This document shows positions 6,574 through 13,081 of a stretch of DNA of 33,404 nucleotides, piece after piece. Under the pieces are notes generated by a model. The model searched no databases and was not told the DNA's origin. It saw only the letters and a list, made by a program, of their open reading frames with translations. This DNA comes from a virus: positions 1 through 33,404 of the IMG/VR virus record IMGVR_UViG_3300036393_000010; one strand, 5' to 3'. The position numbers and the translations under genes were made by a program. The stretch's first letter is position 1. Each line of letters begins with the position of its first letter.

Positions 6574-7563
6574 TCAGCTTTGATGTGAACAGCCGCCGAG
6601 CGGAGAGGTCGGCATTCCGTTGTGCTCGACGCCGTCGAGCAGCCGGCCGGCGGCCTTCTTGCCGACGCGCGACATCAATTCTTCGTTGACCCCGTACTGG
6701 CCGACGCTGGGCTCCCAGCGCCCATCCCGGCGAACATTAACCAGGCGCCGCTCTGTCCCGAGCGGCGAAGGTCGATACTCGCCCCACTGCTTGAAGAAGT
6801 AGGCGATGCCGCGCCGCGCACAGAAATCGCGCGTGGCACGATGCCAGTCGGGATGCGTCGGCCGGGCGCGCGGGCCGCTCTCGCCGCCGCTGATGATCTG
6901 ATTGACGAACTCCCAACCGCTCCAATCGACGGGACCGAGAGCGGGCTCGTAGGAAACGAATTTCACCGCGGCCGGCGTGGCCCGGAAATCCTCGCGGCGC
7001 TCGTCGGCGCGCCGCTGATCTTCGACCGAGACGCCGAGCCATACGTTGCGAATTGGAGGGGTGACGAAATCGAGACCGCTATCGCAGGCCCAGCTCGCGA
7101 TGCGCTCCGGAAGCTGGGAGCAATATGCCCGCATCCGATCGGCGCGCTTCGTCAGAAGCTGGAACGTGTGTTGCGGGCAGAGCGCCATCATCGCGAACAC
7201 CCGGTCGAGCATCTCATCGGTGACGAAGTCCGCGAACAGGTCAGTCATCGAACAGACGAAGATCATCCTCGGCCGCCGCCAAGTCAGCGGCTTTGCGAGC
7301 ACCTTCTCATCGAGGAAGATTTCGACGTCCTTGCGGTGGCCCGGCTTGTAGGGGAGCCTCGTGCCGGTGAAAATCGAGCGACCGGCAAGGTTGTGCTTCT
7401 CGGCGTAGCAATTCACGCAACCCGGGGACTTGTGCTCGCAATGCCAGCCGATGCGCTCTTCGCCCAAGTCACCGGGATCAGCGTCGGGTAGCGCAACGAA
7501 GCGCCGCGCCCTGATCGGATTGAGCGTCTCATTGGTCCATTCGATCTTCGTGCCGTCAGCCAT
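6574..7563 (-). CDS. DUF5131 (phage Gp37/Gp68) family protein
   Basis: 329 residues starting MADGTKIEWTNETLNPI. Motif CEHKSPGCVNCYAEKHNL gives C-x6-C-x2-C-Y-A, the signature of the Gp37/Gp68 family, whose cysteines suggest an iron-sulfur site of radical-SAM-like type. Other family blocks follow: FVCSMTDLFADFV, HTFQLLTKRADRM, NVWLGVSVEDQRRADER, WEFVNQIISGGESGP, FFKQWGEY. The ATG at 7563 overlaps the MarR stop by 8 bases (ATGGCTGA). The function is undetermined; members are frequent in actinobacterial and alphaproteobacterial phages. It is the second likely Fe-S/radical enzyme in the operon. Confidence 0.9.
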   Translation of the reverse strand: MADGTKIEWTNETLNPIRARRFVALPDADPGDLGEERIGWHCEHKSPGCVNCYAEKHNLAGRSIFTGTRLPYKPGHRKDVEIFLDEKVLAKPLTWRRPRMIFVCSMTDLFADFVTDEMLDRVFAMMALCPQHTFQLLTKRADRMRAYCSQLPERIASWACDSGLDFVTPPIRNVWLGVSVEDQRRADERREDFRATPAAVKFVSYEPALGPVDWSGWEFVNQIISGGESGPRARPTHPDWHRATRDFCARRGIAYFFKQWGEYRPSPLGTERRLVNVRRDGRWEPSVGQYGVNEELMSRVGKKAAGRLLDGVEHNGMPTSPLGGCSHQS

Positions 7564-7879
7564 GGACCCGCTCCAGAAAGTCACGGCCGGCATCGGTGAG
7601 AGCGATGAAGACGTTGCGACGGTCCTGCCGGTCCGGCATGCGGCGCAGGAAACCGATCGAGCCGAGCGAGTTCAGGATCCGGGTGATGACCGGCTTGCCG
7701 ACGCCGAGAAGCTCGGCAAGGCCGCGCACAGTGTGCGGTCCCTCGGTCCAGGCCACGACCATCATCGCCGCCATCTGCCGGTTCGTCAGGTCCGGATGGC
7801 CGGAGCGGACATAGAGCAGCAGCTCGCGCATACGATTGATGTTGCGAAGGCTCGTGAGGTTCGGATCGCGATCAGCCAC
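7556..7879 (-). CDS. MarR-type winged-helix regulator
   Basis: 107 residues. The core HTH (TVRGLAELLGVGKPVITRILNSLGSIGFLRRMPDRQDRRNVFIALTDAG) has the MarR recognition helix and the D-R-x-D-R-R wing. It lacks much of the flanking dimerisation helices of full-length MarR (about 140 residues) but retains N- and C-terminal helices. It starts with GTG at 7879, overlapping the upstream stop by 8 bases (GTGGCTGA). It lies between two other small regulators and probably controls phage or host genes; no operator is obvious beside it. Confidence 0.85.
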   Translation of the reverse strand: MADRDPNLTSLRNINRMRELLLYVRSGHPDLTNRQMAAMMVVAWTEGPHTVRGLAELLGVGKPVITRILNSLGSIGFLRRMPDRQDRRNVFIALTDAGRDFLERVHG

Positions 7880-8072
7880 GCGGCGCCTCCCAGTGTTGGT
7901 CCTGAAGGATCAGCTCAGCCGCGTCGGCGTGGCCGCGGCGGGCGAGCATCGAGACAATGCTCGCCTCGAGGTTGTCGACGAGGCGCCCGGCCATCTCGAT
8001 CATGTCATGATCGCCCGGCCGTACCGGCACGCCGGCGCTGACCATGAAGCGGAGGGTCCGATCTGTGCTCAT
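7872..8072 (-). CDS. Small hypothetical protein, 66 residues
   Basis: Begins MSTDRTLRFMVSAGVPVRPG, followed by a helical region (MIEMAGRLVDNLEASIVSMLARRGHADAAELILQ) that would suit a small helical bundle or dimer. The ATG overlaps the LexA-like stop (ATGA). No family recognised. Confidence 0.6.
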   Translation of the reverse strand: MSTDRTLRFMVSAGVPVRPGDHDMIEMAGRLVDNLEASIVSMLARRGHADAAELILQDQHWEAPRG

Positions 8073-8353
8073 GCCGCGAGCCTTTCGGCGCGGGCGCGCC
8101 GTGCGAGCTCCGCGTTCAGGAGACGCGTCGGAACGCCGCGCAGGTCGACCGCGCCGATGATCCGCAATCCGCGGTGGGTGGCGCGGCGGCGCTCTAGGAC
8201 GCGCTGGTTGACGAGGTTGCCGATGATGCGATGGGCGTTCGTCTTCGACCTGATGCCGAGATGCGTCGCGATCTCCTGCAGTGTCGGGGCGATCCCGTCC
8301 CCTTCGAGCTTGGACCGGATAAAATCGAGCGCCCGGATTTCCTGCTCGGTCAT
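8069..8353 (-). CDS. Orphan LexA-type DNA-binding domain protein
   Basis: 94 residues. Residues 1-66 match the LexA N-terminal winged helix: EIRALDFIRSKLEGDGIAPTLQEIATHLGIRSKTNAHRIIGNLVNQRVLERR, with the LexA-like recognition helix SKTNAHRIIGNL, then the wing ending RGLRII. The C-terminal S24 peptidase/dimerisation domain of LexA is absent, replaced by about 28 basic residues. It would bind DNA but could not self-cleave after DNA damage. It could occupy host SOS operators or a phage site (inference). It is joined to both neighbours by ATGA overlaps. Confidence 0.85.
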   Translation of the reverse strand: MTEQEIRALDFIRSKLEGDGIAPTLQEIATHLGIRSKTNAHRIIGNLVNQRVLERRRATHRGLRIIGAVDLRGVPTRLLNAELARRARAERLAA

Positions 8354-8931
8354 TCGTCGATCGCCCGCCGGCCTTCGTCGCGTGCGCGCGTCAGGTCGGC
8401 CATTTCGCCAGGAGTTCCGCCCCGGTCCGGATGGGCTTTCTTCGACATCTCGCGATAGGCAGCGTCGATGGCGGCTCGGGTGACCGGACCGGCCGGGAGC
8501 ATCAACACTTCGCGCCAGGCCTTGCGATCTGGCGGAGCGGGTAGGGCCACGAAGCCCTTGAACGTCTGCCGCACGATGTGCAGCCCACCGTGCCGCATCT
8601 CGGTGCGGCGGGCCTCAAGGATATGGTGGATGGCCTGAAGGTTGTCTTCCGGCTTCGGATAGCGGTCCACGGCGATGCACCTCTGCCCACCGTCCCATGT
8701 GAACCATGCGGCCACGCCCGGATCCTTCGGCGCCTCGAGTGCGAGGCCGCCAACATTCGAAGAGAGCACGATATCGGTGACCGCCTTGCCGCTGTCGCTC
8801 CCGAAGAGCTGGAGGGACTTGCGGACGTTGTTCAGCGCGGAAGACAACGTCGAGCGAAACTGCGATGAAACGCGCCGCTCGGTCCTCGGTAAGCCATCTG
8901 GCCACTGCAATGGGAATGGCGCGATCGTCAT
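8350..8931 (-). CDS. J-domain (DnaJ-like) phage protein
   Basis: 193 residues from MTIAPFPLQWPDGLPRTE. The last about 50 residues are a compact J domain: TRAAIDAAYREMSKKAHPDRGG with the invariant HPD, then helix IV. The upstream part (GLALEAPKDPGVAAWFTWDGGQ, CIAVDRYPKPEDNLQAI) is a conserved phage module seen with such J domains. J domains stimulate Hsp70/DnaK ATPase, so the protein may recruit host DnaK to a phage process. The ATG at 8931 is chosen because the frame to 8973 runs toward a hairpin and has no better ribosome site. Confidence 0.85.
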   Translation of the reverse strand: MTIAPFPLQWPDGLPRTERRVSSQFRSTLSSALNNVRKSLQLFGSDSGKAVTDIVLSSNVGGLALEAPKDPGVAAWFTWDGGQRCIAVDRYPKPEDNLQAIHHILEARRTEMRHGGLHIVRQTFKGFVALPAPPDRKAWREVLMLPAGPVTRAAIDAAYREMSKKAHPDRGGTPGEMADLTRARDEGRRAIDE

Positions 8932-8958
8932 ACGTCGATCTCCATGCTGAATGAGAAA

Positions 8959-8996
8959 CCCCGGCCGCCCCAAAGGGGGGCAAAGGGCGGCCGGGG
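8959..8996 (-). terminator. Perfect 12-bp GC hairpin in the 111-base intergenic gap
   Basis: CCCCGGCCGCCC at 8959-8970 is exactly complementary to GGGCGGCCGGGG at 8985-8996, with a 14-base loop. It falls in the only non-coding gap (8932-9042) inside the left operon. On the minus strand it is followed by TTTCTCATT, a weak U-tract, so it could act as a partial terminator or an mRNA-stability or processing element dividing the operon. It reads as a hairpin on both strands. Confidence 0.6.
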
Positions 8997-9042
8997 CGCG
9001 CCGGCCCGGGGGGAGGAGCCGACGCTGGGGGAGAGTGAGGTC

Positions 9043-9288
9043 TCAGACACGGACGGGCTGCCTCGCGCTGACGGTGAACAGGCCTGCGCCGATCATCGCT
9101 GTCGACGTCAGGGGAAGCGCCGTGGCGCAGAAACCGCATTCGGCGGTCGTCGAGCCAATGTACCAATGCGACCGGCCACAGCCCGGGCAGTGGTTCACCT
9201 CGTTCTCGCGGTAGACCATGTGCCAGGCGCGCCGCTCCAGACGTTCGGCGAAGAGGTTTCCGGCGTCCGCCAGGACTGACTTCGCCAT
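9043..9288 (-). CDS. Small zinc-ribbon protein, 81 residues
   Basis: MAKSVLADAGNLFAERLERR, then NHCPGCGRSHW and AECGFCATALPL. The two C-x2-C knuckles 15 residues apart form a typical zinc ribbon. The start is ATG at 9288, coupled as TGATG to the preceding membrane-peptide stop. A long frame up to 9735 that contains this gene is artefactual. Function unknown; likely nucleic-acid or protein binding. Confidence 0.65.
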   Translation of the reverse strand: MAKSVLADAGNLFAERLERRAWHMVYRENEVNHCPGCGRSHWYIGSTTAECGFCATALPLTSTAMIGAGLFTVSARQPVRV

Positions 9289-9452
9289 CACGATACCGCC
9301 GCAATCAGCCACAGGCCGGCGATCAGGGCGACCGCGATCCTGCTGCACCAGAGGTTGAACCGACGCTCGGCGCGAACCGCGCGGCGGGCCCGGGCAAACT
9401 GCGTCCCGTCCGCTGGCAAGTGCCCGCGGCAGCATTGGGAGCCGCACATCAT
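9288..9452 (-). CDS. Small single-pass membrane peptide, 54 residues
   Basis: MMCGSQCCRGHLPADGTQFA, then a basic stretch (RARRAVRAERRFN) and a hydrophobic helix (WCSRIAVALIAGLWLIAAVS) at the C-terminus. The ATG at 9452 overlaps the upstream stop as ATGA, and its stop overlaps the next start. The Cys-rich tip plus C-tail anchor suggests a cytoplasmic N-terminus. Function unknown. Confidence 0.55.
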   Translation of the reverse strand: MMCGSQCCRGHLPADGTQFARARRAVRAERRFNLWCSRIAVALIAGLWLIAAVS

Positions 9453-9775
9453 GCCGGCACTCCTTCCGAGAAATGGAGGCTGCGAAGGCGCAGCGCGTTG
9501 AACTTCCGCAACACCTCGCTGTCGCCGAACGTGCCGGCCAGCATCCGGTCGAGACGTTCGTATTCCCGCTCTTCGGCCGGGTTGAGCGGCGCCGCGTCGG
9601 CCAACTCGTTGATGGGCACGGAGCGCTGGGCACCGCTTCCCACGAGGCGGACGTCCTGCGTCCGACGCCGGCGACCGTCGATCGTCGCCATGTGCGGCTG
9701 GCCGAACTGCACGACCTCGTGCGCCGTCGCCGCACCGTCGCCGTGCTCGATCCAGAGGTGGGCGCCGATCGTCAC
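9449..9775 (-). CDS. Hypothetical protein, 108 residues
   Basis: GTG start at 9775 overlaps the upstream stop (GTGA). The protein begins MTIGAHLWIEHGDGAATAHE. A basic central part (DGRRRRTQDVRLVGSG) is followed by an acidic helix (LNPAEEREYERLDRMLAG). No known domain. Its stop forms ATGA with the membrane peptide start. Confidence 0.55.
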   Translation of the reverse strand: MTIGAHLWIEHGDGAATAHEVVQFGQPHMATIDGRRRRTQDVRLVGSGAQRSVPINELADAAPLNPAEEREYERLDRMLAGTFGDSEVLRKFNALRLRSLHFSEGVPA

Positions 9776-9969
9776 GACGGTTTCCCTTCGGTCACCGTCA
9801 ACGTGAAGCGCGTCCCGTCGATCTTGACGCCGAGATAGTGGAGGGGCGGCACTTGCTCGAATTCAAGGACCTCGACGTCGCGGTCCTCCAGATCGGGGTG
9901 ATCACCGAGGAAGAGGTTCAGCGTGGCGCGGATCAGGTCCGTCACGTCGAAGATGTCCGGTGCGCTCAC
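9772..9969 (-). CDS. Small acidic hypothetical protein, 65 residues
   Basis: GTG at 9969 overlaps the upstream stop as GTGA. The N-terminus is helical (DIFDVTDLIRATLNLFLGD) and the C-terminal half beta-rich (VEVLEFEQVPPLHYLGVKID, FTLTVTEG). Strongly acidic. No family recognised. Confidence 0.55.
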   Translation of the reverse strand: MSAPDIFDVTDLIRATLNLFLGDHPDLEDRDVEVLEFEQVPPLHYLGVKIDGTRFTLTVTEGKPS

Positions 9970-10286
9970 GCCGCCATCCTTTCCGGCGGCAGAGCGCCCG
10001 GCCCCGGGCCGGGGCGCGGATCGTAGAGGCAGCGATTGGTGTTGCTCGTGCCGAACGGGTCGGCCGGGTCAAACTCCCACGCGCGGCCGTTGTACGAGAT
10101 GTAGGCAGTCTTCCGGCCCGCGCCGTCGAAGATTTCGCAGAGCGGTGTTTCGCTCGCCCCGAGATCCAGCGCCGTGATCGCGCGGCGATAGGCGCGGCTC
10201 ACTTCTTCGAACGTGGTGAAGGGGAACTGCCGCCCCTCGATGATCACGTGATCGAAGCGCCGGTGACCAATTTCCAGATCCATCAT
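9966..10286 (-). CDS. First gene of the left operon, hypothetical, 106 residues
   Basis: Starts MMDLEIGHRRFDHVIIEG with GGGAGGG about 10 bases upstream, the best ribosome site of the operon. A beta-alpha pattern (QFPFTTFEEVSRAYRRAIT, then ETPLCEIFDGAGRKTAYISY) is followed by a Gly/Pro-rich tail. Transcription should begin about 37 bases upstream at the repressor-controlled promoter, making this the first product expressed on induction. No family recognised. Confidence 0.6.
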   Translation of the reverse strand: MMDLEIGHRRFDHVIIEGRQFPFTTFEEVSRAYRRAITALDLGASETPLCEIFDGAGRKTAYISYNGRAWEFDPADPFGTSNTNRCLYDPRPGPGPGALPPERMAA

Positions 10287-10329
10287 GTGGGTCCCTCCCT
10301 TTGCACCGCTTGTCAGCGGGCGTCAGGGA

Positions 10330-10358
10330 GTAACACCACAATGGTGTCACCAAGTCAA
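10330..10358 (-). promoter_or_regulatory. Left early promoter
   Basis: On the minus strand TTGACT (10358-10353) is followed after exactly 17 bases by TGTTAC (10335-10330). The -35 is near consensus and the -10 is weak. Operator B touches the -35 and operator A covers the -10, so repressor binding would block RNA polymerase. The predicted start near 10323 gives a leader of about 37 bases. Confidence 0.6.
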
Positions 10359-10372
10359 CACCATTCCGGTGT
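10333..10372. promoter_or_regulatory. Repressor operators A and B (ACACC-N5-GGTGT)
   Basis: Operator A (10333-10347) is ACACCacaatGGTGT and operator B (10358-10372) is ACACCattccGGTGT. Both have perfect 5-base arms around a 5-base spacer, with centres 25 bp apart. The same palindrome recurs at 11483-11531 beside the repressor start. They are most simply sites for the repressor encoded at 10790-11446 and/or the Cro-like protein. Confidence 0.8.
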
Positions 10373-10374
10373 TT

Positions 10375-10779
10375 TTATTCGTCGGGGTAGATTTCGTCAG
10401 GCCAGAAGCCGGTGTCGTCGTCCTTCCCGGGGACCGATTCGGGAGGCGGCTCGGGGGGCAAGACAGGATGCTCGCCGTCGAAAGCTGCCCGGATCACCGC
10501 GCCGTAGCTTGCCACCCGTTGGAAGATGGCCCGCACCTCGCGGCCTTCGCCGATCAATTTCCCGATCCACCCGCAGCGCTCGGCAGACAGATACCCGATC
10601 TGGACGTTGCGAGAGCTGAACACGGCGACGGCGCGCGGATCGACGGGGTTCTTCGGCTCAGGGATCAGCTCGACGGGTTCACCAGGGACGCACAGTGCGA
10701 TCTCAAATCGGCGACCCGGGCCACGCTTGTTCGGATGATCGGCGCCGACGACGGCCAGGCTCAGCGAAGCGAGCGGCAT
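10375..10779 (-). CDS. HIRAN-domain-like protein
   Basis: 134 residues from MPLASLSLAVVGADHPNK. The segment RRFEIALCVPGEPVELIPEPKNPVDPRAVAVFSSRNVQIGYLSAERCGWIGKLI follows the HIRAN pattern: two strands, the N-P-x-D-x-x-A-V-x-V box, then a G-Y-L-x motif. HIRAN domains bind 3' DNA ends or damaged DNA, often next to helicases. A proline/acidic tail (PPEPPPESVPGKDDD) follows. It lies 10 bases downstream of the repressor and is probably co-expressed with it in the lysogen. ATG 10806 is an alternative start overlapping the repressor. Confidence 0.7.
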   Translation of the reverse strand: MPLASLSLAVVGADHPNKRGPGRRFEIALCVPGEPVELIPEPKNPVDPRAVAVFSSRNVQIGYLSAERCGWIGKLIGEGREVRAIFQRVASYGAVIRAAFDGEHPVLPPEPPPESVPGKDDDTGFWPDEIYPDE

Positions 10780-10789
10780 TTCGCAGTCG

Positions 10790-11446
10790 CTAGATCTCGC
10801 GGGCATACCATATGACGCGGCCCTCAATCCTCAGGTCGTCGGCATCCACCTCATAGTCGTCAACGCGAGGATTGTCGGAAATGATGAGCATCCGTCCGCT
10901 GCCGACCGCGCGAAGCCGCTTGATGCCGTGGGCGCCGAGATGGTTGATCCAGTAGACGCCATGAATGCGCGAATAGGCCCGCTCGGTCGTGTCGACCATG
11001 ACGCGGTCGCCGGGGAACAGCGTCGGCTCCATGCTGTCGCCGATGCCCTTCACCAGGCGCAGCCGGCTGGGAACGGATCGCGTGATCGACCGAAGGAACG
11101 CCAGATCGAACTGGATCGGCTCCCCCTCGACCATGTCCTCAATGAGCGTCCCCGGGCCCATTGAAAGAGAAAGGTCCAGGACGATCAGCTCCACGGTCTC
11201 GCCGACATCCGCCGATCGGGTCGGAAGGATGTCCGGAAGCTGAGCGGGAGGGGTCGTTGCGATGATGTCGGCGAGTTCGACGCCCAGAGCCCGGGCGGCC
11301 CTCTCGATCCAATCCTGGGCGAGCCGGCGCTGTCCCTTCTCGAGGCGCTCGACCTGCTGAGGGCTGGTGCCCATGCGCTCGGCGAGCTGCGGTCGAGACC
11401 AGCCGCGAGCCTTGCGCAGCGCCTCGATATTGTTGCCCGTGGCCAT
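10790..11446 (-). CDS. XRE/S24-type phage repressor
   Basis: 218 residues starting MATGNNIEALRKARGWSRPQ. Residues 7-57 are an XRE HTH (SRPQLAERMGTSPQQVERLEKGQR). After a linker, residues 85-218 form a LexA/CI-like S24 domain: GIGDSMEPTLFPGD with Ser138, and GAHGIKRLRAVG with Lys176, the catalytic dyad of self-cleaving repressors. No clear Ala-Gly cleavage bond was identified, so RecA-stimulated self-cleavage is possible but unproven. The ATG has AGGA upstream; the longer frame to 11836 runs through the operator region and is rejected. It maintains lysogeny, presumably through the four flanking palindromes. Confidence 0.9.
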   Translation of the reverse strand: MATGNNIEALRKARGWSRPQLAERMGTSPQQVERLEKGQRRLAQDWIERAARALGVELADIIATTPPAQLPDILPTRSADVGETVELIVLDLSLSMGPGTLIEDMVEGEPIQFDLAFLRSITRSVPSRLRLVKGIGDSMEPTLFPGDRVMVDTTERAYSRIHGVYWINHLGAHGIKRLRAVGSGRMLIISDNPRVDDYEVDADDLRIEGRVIWYAREI

Positions 11447-11482
11447 GATTTGTCCTGCCCTATCGGCAGTGTCGTCGCCCAC

Positions 11483-11531
11483 CCTCCAAAATGGTGTTGA
11501 CATTTGGCTTCGAGTAACACCAAAACGGTGT
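11483..11531. promoter_or_regulatory. Right early promoter with operators C and D
   Basis: Operator D (11517-11531) is ACACCaaaacGGTGT with perfect arms. Operator C (11483-11497) is CCTCCaaaatGGTGT, one perfect and one degenerate arm. A plus-strand -35 TTGACA (11497-11502) begins on the last base of C, the same junction (GGTGTTGAC) seen at the left promoter. A 17-base spacer puts the -10 inside D, although that hexamer (CCAAAA) is poor. The region also holds the repressor's own promoter on the minus strand, so autoregulation is likely. The gap 11447-11548 contains nothing else. Confidence 0.75.
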
Positions 11532-11548
11532 CGTTCGGAGGTCATTGA

Positions 11549-11860
11549 ATGCCCAGACTTAAGGAATGGCTGGAGTCGAAAGGGCGGACCCACGTCGACT
11601 TCGCCACGGAGATCAACCGCACGACTGAGGCCGTGCGCCGGTATTGCAACGGCGACCGCATCCCCGATCGCGAAACCATGCCGCTGATCGTCGATGCCAC
11701 CGGCGGCGAGGTCACCGCCAACGACTTCTTCGGCATCTCGGCGTCGACCGCGCCGAAGGTCTGCCCGACCTGCGACCCGTCGTCCGAAGATCCACTGGTG
11801 CGCAACTGCGTCGCCAGCAATTGCGGTCTCGCGCACCGCGAGCGGAAGGCGGCGGCATGA
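11549..11860 (+). CDS. Cro-like HTH regulator with C-terminal cysteine cluster
   Basis: 103 residues. The N-terminal 60 are a Cro/YdaS-type HTH: LKEWLESKGRTHVDFATEINRTTEAVRRYCNGDRIPDRETM, then IVDATGGEVTANDFF, typical of Cro-like proteins specifying a default regulator. The C-terminus adds CPTCDPSSEDPLVRNCVASNC (four cysteines) that may bind zinc. GGAGGT lies 7 bases before the ATG. As the first gene of the right operon, opposite the repressor, it is the likely antirepressor/Cro partner acting on the same palindromes. Confidence 0.8.
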   Translation: MPRLKEWLESKGRTHVDFATEINRTTEAVRRYCNGDRIPDRETMPLIVDATGGEVTANDFFGISASTAPKVCPTCDPSSEDPLVRNCVASNCGLAHRERKAAA

Positions 11861-11967
11861 TCGGCGGGCTTTCGATTTCGCTCCATGCCAGCCGGCCTAT
11901 CCGCCGGCCGGCGCACGGTCACCGGGAAACGGCACGGCGTTTTCCCCTCACGAGGAACGCAGGGTGA
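11857..11967 (+). CDS. Small basic ORF, 36 codons
   Basis: ATG at 11857 overlaps the Cro-like stop (ATGA) and the frame ends with a GTGA overlap into the next gene. It encodes MIGGLSISLHASRPIRRPAH followed by more arginines. It may be a real micro-protein or a coupling frame. Support is only the overlap pattern. Confidence 0.35.
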   Translation: MIGGLSISLHASRPIRRPAHGHRETARRFPLTRNAG

Positions 11968-12440
11968 ACGGCGCCCTGCCCCCCGAAGAGCGCCTGCTCG
12001 CGCTCGCCACCAAGCGTGCGATTGAAGCGGCCGGCCATCTCGCCGTCTGCGCGCCGGCCACCGGCCTTTCGGACAGCCACCTCTCGCGCTGCAGCAGCAT
12101 CGATTCGCGCGACAGCATCACGATCCGGGACGCCCGGACGATCGACGCCCTCGGCACCGGCGTCGCCGGGCACCCGTTCATCCTGCAGGAATATGCCCGG
12201 CAGATCGGCTTCGTCGCGATCCAGCGCCCGACCGGGCCACAGGATCCGGACGGCATCATGCAGTCGATGATGGAGCTGACCAGCGAACTCGGCGACGTCG
12301 CCGCCAGCATCAGCGCCGGCCTGCGCGACCGCAAGATCAACGCCGCCGAAGCGCGGCATGCACTCGACCAGCTCTTCGAGTTGGACCGGGCCAGCGCGAC
12401 GCTGCGGCACAAGCTCGAGGAATTGGCGAAGGAGGCCTGA
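11964..12440 (+). CDS. CII-like phage regulator
   Basis: 158 residues from a GTG start (GTGA overlap). Residues about 8-75 resemble the phage regulatory CII (CP76) family of alphaproteobacterial phages: LALATKRAIEAAGHLAVCAPATGLSDSHLSRCSS, then IRDARTIDALG and HPFILQEYARQIG, an HTH in which SDSHLSRCSS is the recognition helix. The C-terminal half is helical (MQSMMELTSELGDVAASISAGL, HALDQLFELDRASATLRHKLEE), suited to oligomerisation. Position just after Cro matches cII of lambdoid phages. The family call is by pattern only. Confidence 0.6.
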   Translation: MNGALPPEERLLALATKRAIEAAGHLAVCAPATGLSDSHLSRCSSIDSRDSITIRDARTIDALGTGVAGHPFILQEYARQIGFVAIQRPTGPQDPDGIMQSMMELTSELGDVAASISAGLRDRKINAAEARHALDQLFELDRASATLRHKLEELAKEA

Positions 12441-12441
12441 C

Positions 12442-12627
12442 ATGACGACGACGGTGAAGCTCATCACGCACGACTGGCCGGTCGAAGTTACGACCACCGA
12501 CAAATACGGCGACCAACCGGCGACGGTCACCACGTCGCGCGTCGAGCCCCACAGCGAAACCGATTTCCACATCACCGACACGCGCTCGCTGCAGTTCGCC
12601 GAACTGCCCCGCGACGCGGCCGGCTGA
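12442..12627 (+). CDS. Small beta-rich hypothetical protein, 61 residues
   Basis: MTTTVKLITHDWPVEVTTTD starts one base after the CII-like stop with GGAGG about 8 bases upstream. The composition is threonine/valine-rich and beta-like (TVTTSRVEPHSETDFHITDT). Similar small proteins sit at this place in related phages; function unknown. The following 55 bases (12628-12682) hold only a ribosome-binding site (GGAG) for the next gene. Confidence 0.6.
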   Translation: MTTTVKLITHDWPVEVTTTDKYGDQPATVTTSRVEPHSETDFHITDTRSLQFAELPRDAAG

Positions 12628-12682
12628 CGACACTGAACAGGAACTGAGGCCGGCGCGGGCGCGCCGGGAGCGGAGAAGCAGA

Positions 12683-13081
12683 GTGACCGACAAGGACCCG
12701 GGCGCCGGGGCCGCGATGGCGGCTTCGGCGGATGAAAAGCCGCGCGCGGATGGCGGGCAGGACGAACTGATCCGGATGGCCGTCGAAGACGTGCCATTCG
12801 GATCGCCGGTCCGCGAGATGGGCGACGGCTGCGGTATCTCGCTTCTCCTCACGGACATGATCGGGGTGGCGCGCCGCCGCCGAGGCGACGACGGCCGCGG
12901 CTATTCGACCGGCGAGGACGTCTTCATCCGTCGCGATGGGGGCGTCCTGGCCCGCATCGCGGAAGACGTCGATATCACCGTCCGTGGCGTCATCTGTCGT
13001 CTGCGCGCCGGCGATCAGCCCTATCTCCATCTCGCCGGCGGCAAGATCGTCGGCTACCAGGGCGACGGGGTGGCCTCGTGA
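12683..13081 (+). CDS. Hypothetical protein, 132 residues
   Basis: GTG start with GGAGAAG upstream. An acidic N-terminal tail (MTDKDPGAGAAMAASADEKP) is followed by a compact beta-rich domain: DGCGISLLLTDMIGVARRRRGDDG, GEDVFIRRDGGVLARIAEDVDITVRGVICRLR, then YLHLAGGKIVGYQGDG. No family recognised. It ends with GTGA coupling to the helicase-methyltransferase, so the two products are probably made together. Confidence 0.6.
   Translation: MTDKDPGAGAAMAASADEKPRADGGQDELIRMAVEDVPFGSPVREMGDGCGISLLLTDMIGVARRRRGDDGRGYSTGEDVFIRRDGGVLARIAEDVDITVRGVICRLRAGDQPYLHLAGGKIVGYQGDGVAS

Noticed and set aside
8931-8948. Five-codon frame (MEIDV) before the J-domain gene with ATGA overlap
   Set aside because: Too short to assess and could occur by chance. 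It may simply be the ribosome-site context of the J-domain start.
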